Below, in pieces: positions 63,283-64,000 of a DNA stretch of 64,000 nt. Position 1 is the first letter of the stretch, and each line of letters starts with the position of its first letter. Position numbers and translations under genes: made by a program. The notes under the pieces are model-generated. The model had not been told where the DNA came from. It made no database searches and saw only the letters and a program-made list of their open reading frames with translations. Origin of the DNA: Variovorax boronicumulans (GTDB lineage Bacteria > Pseudomonadota > Gammaproteobacteria > Burkholderiales > Burkholderiaceae_C); assembly GCF_029892485.1 (NCBI RefSeq), contig NZ_JARXVG010000007.1, forward strand, positions 1 to 64,000. The letters run 5' to 3'.

Positions 63283-64000
63283 ATGCACAGCACTCTCCGC
63301 CGCCGCACCCTCGCCCTTGCCGCACTGGCCACCGCCCTCTTCGCCGGCAGCACCGCCTTCGCGCAGGACAACAAGAACACGCTCAAGGTCGGCGTCTCCG
63401 TCGGCAACGGCGAGCAGATCTTCGAGGTGGTGAAAAAAGTCGCCGCCAAGGACGGCCTGAACATCCAGGTGGTGGTTTTCAACGACTACCAGCTGCCCAA
63501 CGCGGCGTTGGCCTCGGGCGACCTGGATGCCAACGCGTTCCAGCACCAGCCATTCCTGGACAACCAGAACAAGGCGCGCGGCTTCGACATCGTGCCCGTG
63601 GGCCTGACCATCACCGCGCCGCTGGGCTTCTACTCGCGCAAGATCAAGTCCATCGACCAGCTGCCCGATGGCGCCTCGGTCGGGATTCAGAACGACCCGT
63701 CGAACGGCAACCGCGCCCTGCTGCTGTTGCAGCAGGCCGGCCTCATCACGCTCAAGCCCGAGGCGGTGAAGAACAACAACGCCACCCCGCTGGACGTGGT
63801 GACCAACCCCAAGAAGCTCAAGCTGATTGCGCTCGACGCGGCCCAACTGCCGCGCTCGCTGGACGACCTGACCATCGCCTCCATCAACAACGACTACGCC
63901 GAGAAGGCCGGCCTGTCGCTCAACAAGGACGCCGTGATCAAGGAAGCACCGAAGAGCCCGTACGCCAACCTGATCGCCGTGCGCCGTGCCGACAAGGACA
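63283..64000 (+). CDS. MetQ/NlpA-family binding protein (3' end beyond the window)
   Basis: The first 239 residues of a third MetQ-type binding protein. The signal peptide ends near AFAQ (residue 28) with no lipobox. Family features are LKVGVSVGNGEQIFEVV, SGDLDANAFQHQPFLDNQ and ALDAAQLPRSLDDLTIASINNDYA. It is clearly different from the two other MetQ proteins in the window. It is divergent from metN-metI-metQ. Any further transporter genes of its own lie beyond the right edge. Confidence 0.92.
   Translation, partial: MHSTLRRRTLALAALATALFAGSTAFAQDNKNTLKVGVSVGNGEQIFEVVKKVAAKDGLNIQVVVFNDYQLPNAALASGDLDANAFQHQPFLDNQNKARGFDIVPVGLTITAPLGFYSRKIKSIDQLPDGASVGIQNDPSNGNRALLLLQQAGLITLKPEAVKNNNATPLDVVTNPKKLKLIALDAAQLPRSLDDLTIASINNDYAEKAGLSLNKDAVIKEAPKSPYANLIAVRRADKD

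Overview
The window looks like a chromosomal segment of a high-GC betaproteobacterium of the order Burkholderiales, most likely a Comamonadaceae member close to Variovorax. This rests on very high GC at third codon positions, the gene types and order, and a lipopeptide-siderophore-type assembly line of the kind known from Variovorax and Cupriavidus. No species assignment can be made from the sequence alone.

Region 1 (1-19959): a siderophore-type NRPS/PKS locus read leftwards. A Fur-box-like site precedes an iron-starvation ECF sigma factor. It is followed by an 82-aa protein with only the N-terminal part of FecR, then MbtH, a type II thioesterase, FAAL-ACP-C-A-PCP, a KS-AT-KR-ACP polyketide synthase, C-A(Thr)-PCP, and a last C-A protein that runs off the left edge. 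Nearly all junctions from mbtH onward are TGATG, ATGA or 2-base gaps. A divergent Sfp-type phosphopantetheinyl transferase overlaps a ParB-like gene. The assembly line would activate a fatty acid as acyl-AMP, add an amino acid, extend by one ketide with ketoreduction, then add threonine and further residues. Chain release and export lie outside the window.

Region 2 (19990-31827): a SYLF lipoprotein, a LysR regulator, and a leftward catabolic operon. The operon holds a tartrate/D-malate-type dehydrogenase, a complete dipeptide-type ABC importer, an amidase with a frameshift near its start, an aldehyde dehydrogenase and a 3-hydroxyisobutyrate-dehydrogenase-like enzyme. It suggests import of an amide or peptide-like compound followed by hydrolysis and oxidation.

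Region 3 (32100-49877): housekeeping. It holds tRNA-Ala, tRNA-Glu and tRNA-Asp with a terminator, then gltX, metZ, purF, cvpA, a SPOR-domain protein, folC, an ArsC/Spx-like protein, ppnP, argG, murB, yajQ, a retropepsin-like protease, a RidA protein, plsY, ybaK, an aldo-keto reductase, an alpha/beta hydrolase and an Asp/Glu racemase. A 10-base perfect inverted repeat enclosing two further hairpins lies just before ppnP-argG.

Region 4 (50107-57686): an orphan type VI secretion spike island: VgrG, a small membrane protein, a DUF2169-pentapeptide-repeat fusion, a second pentapeptide-repeat protein, a DUF3540 protein and a DUF4150/PAAR-like tip. No recognisable toxin or immunity gene is present.

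Region 5 (57725-64000): a sulfur/methionine acquisition cluster. Three different MetQ-type binding proteins lie within about 6 kb, with an FMN-dependent monooxygenase, MetN (lacking the C-terminal regulatory domain), MetI, and a short acireductone-dioxygenase-like protein without the usual metal motif. Palindromes lie upstream of two of the transcription units, and a long imperfect inverted repeat (60047-60254) separates two of them.
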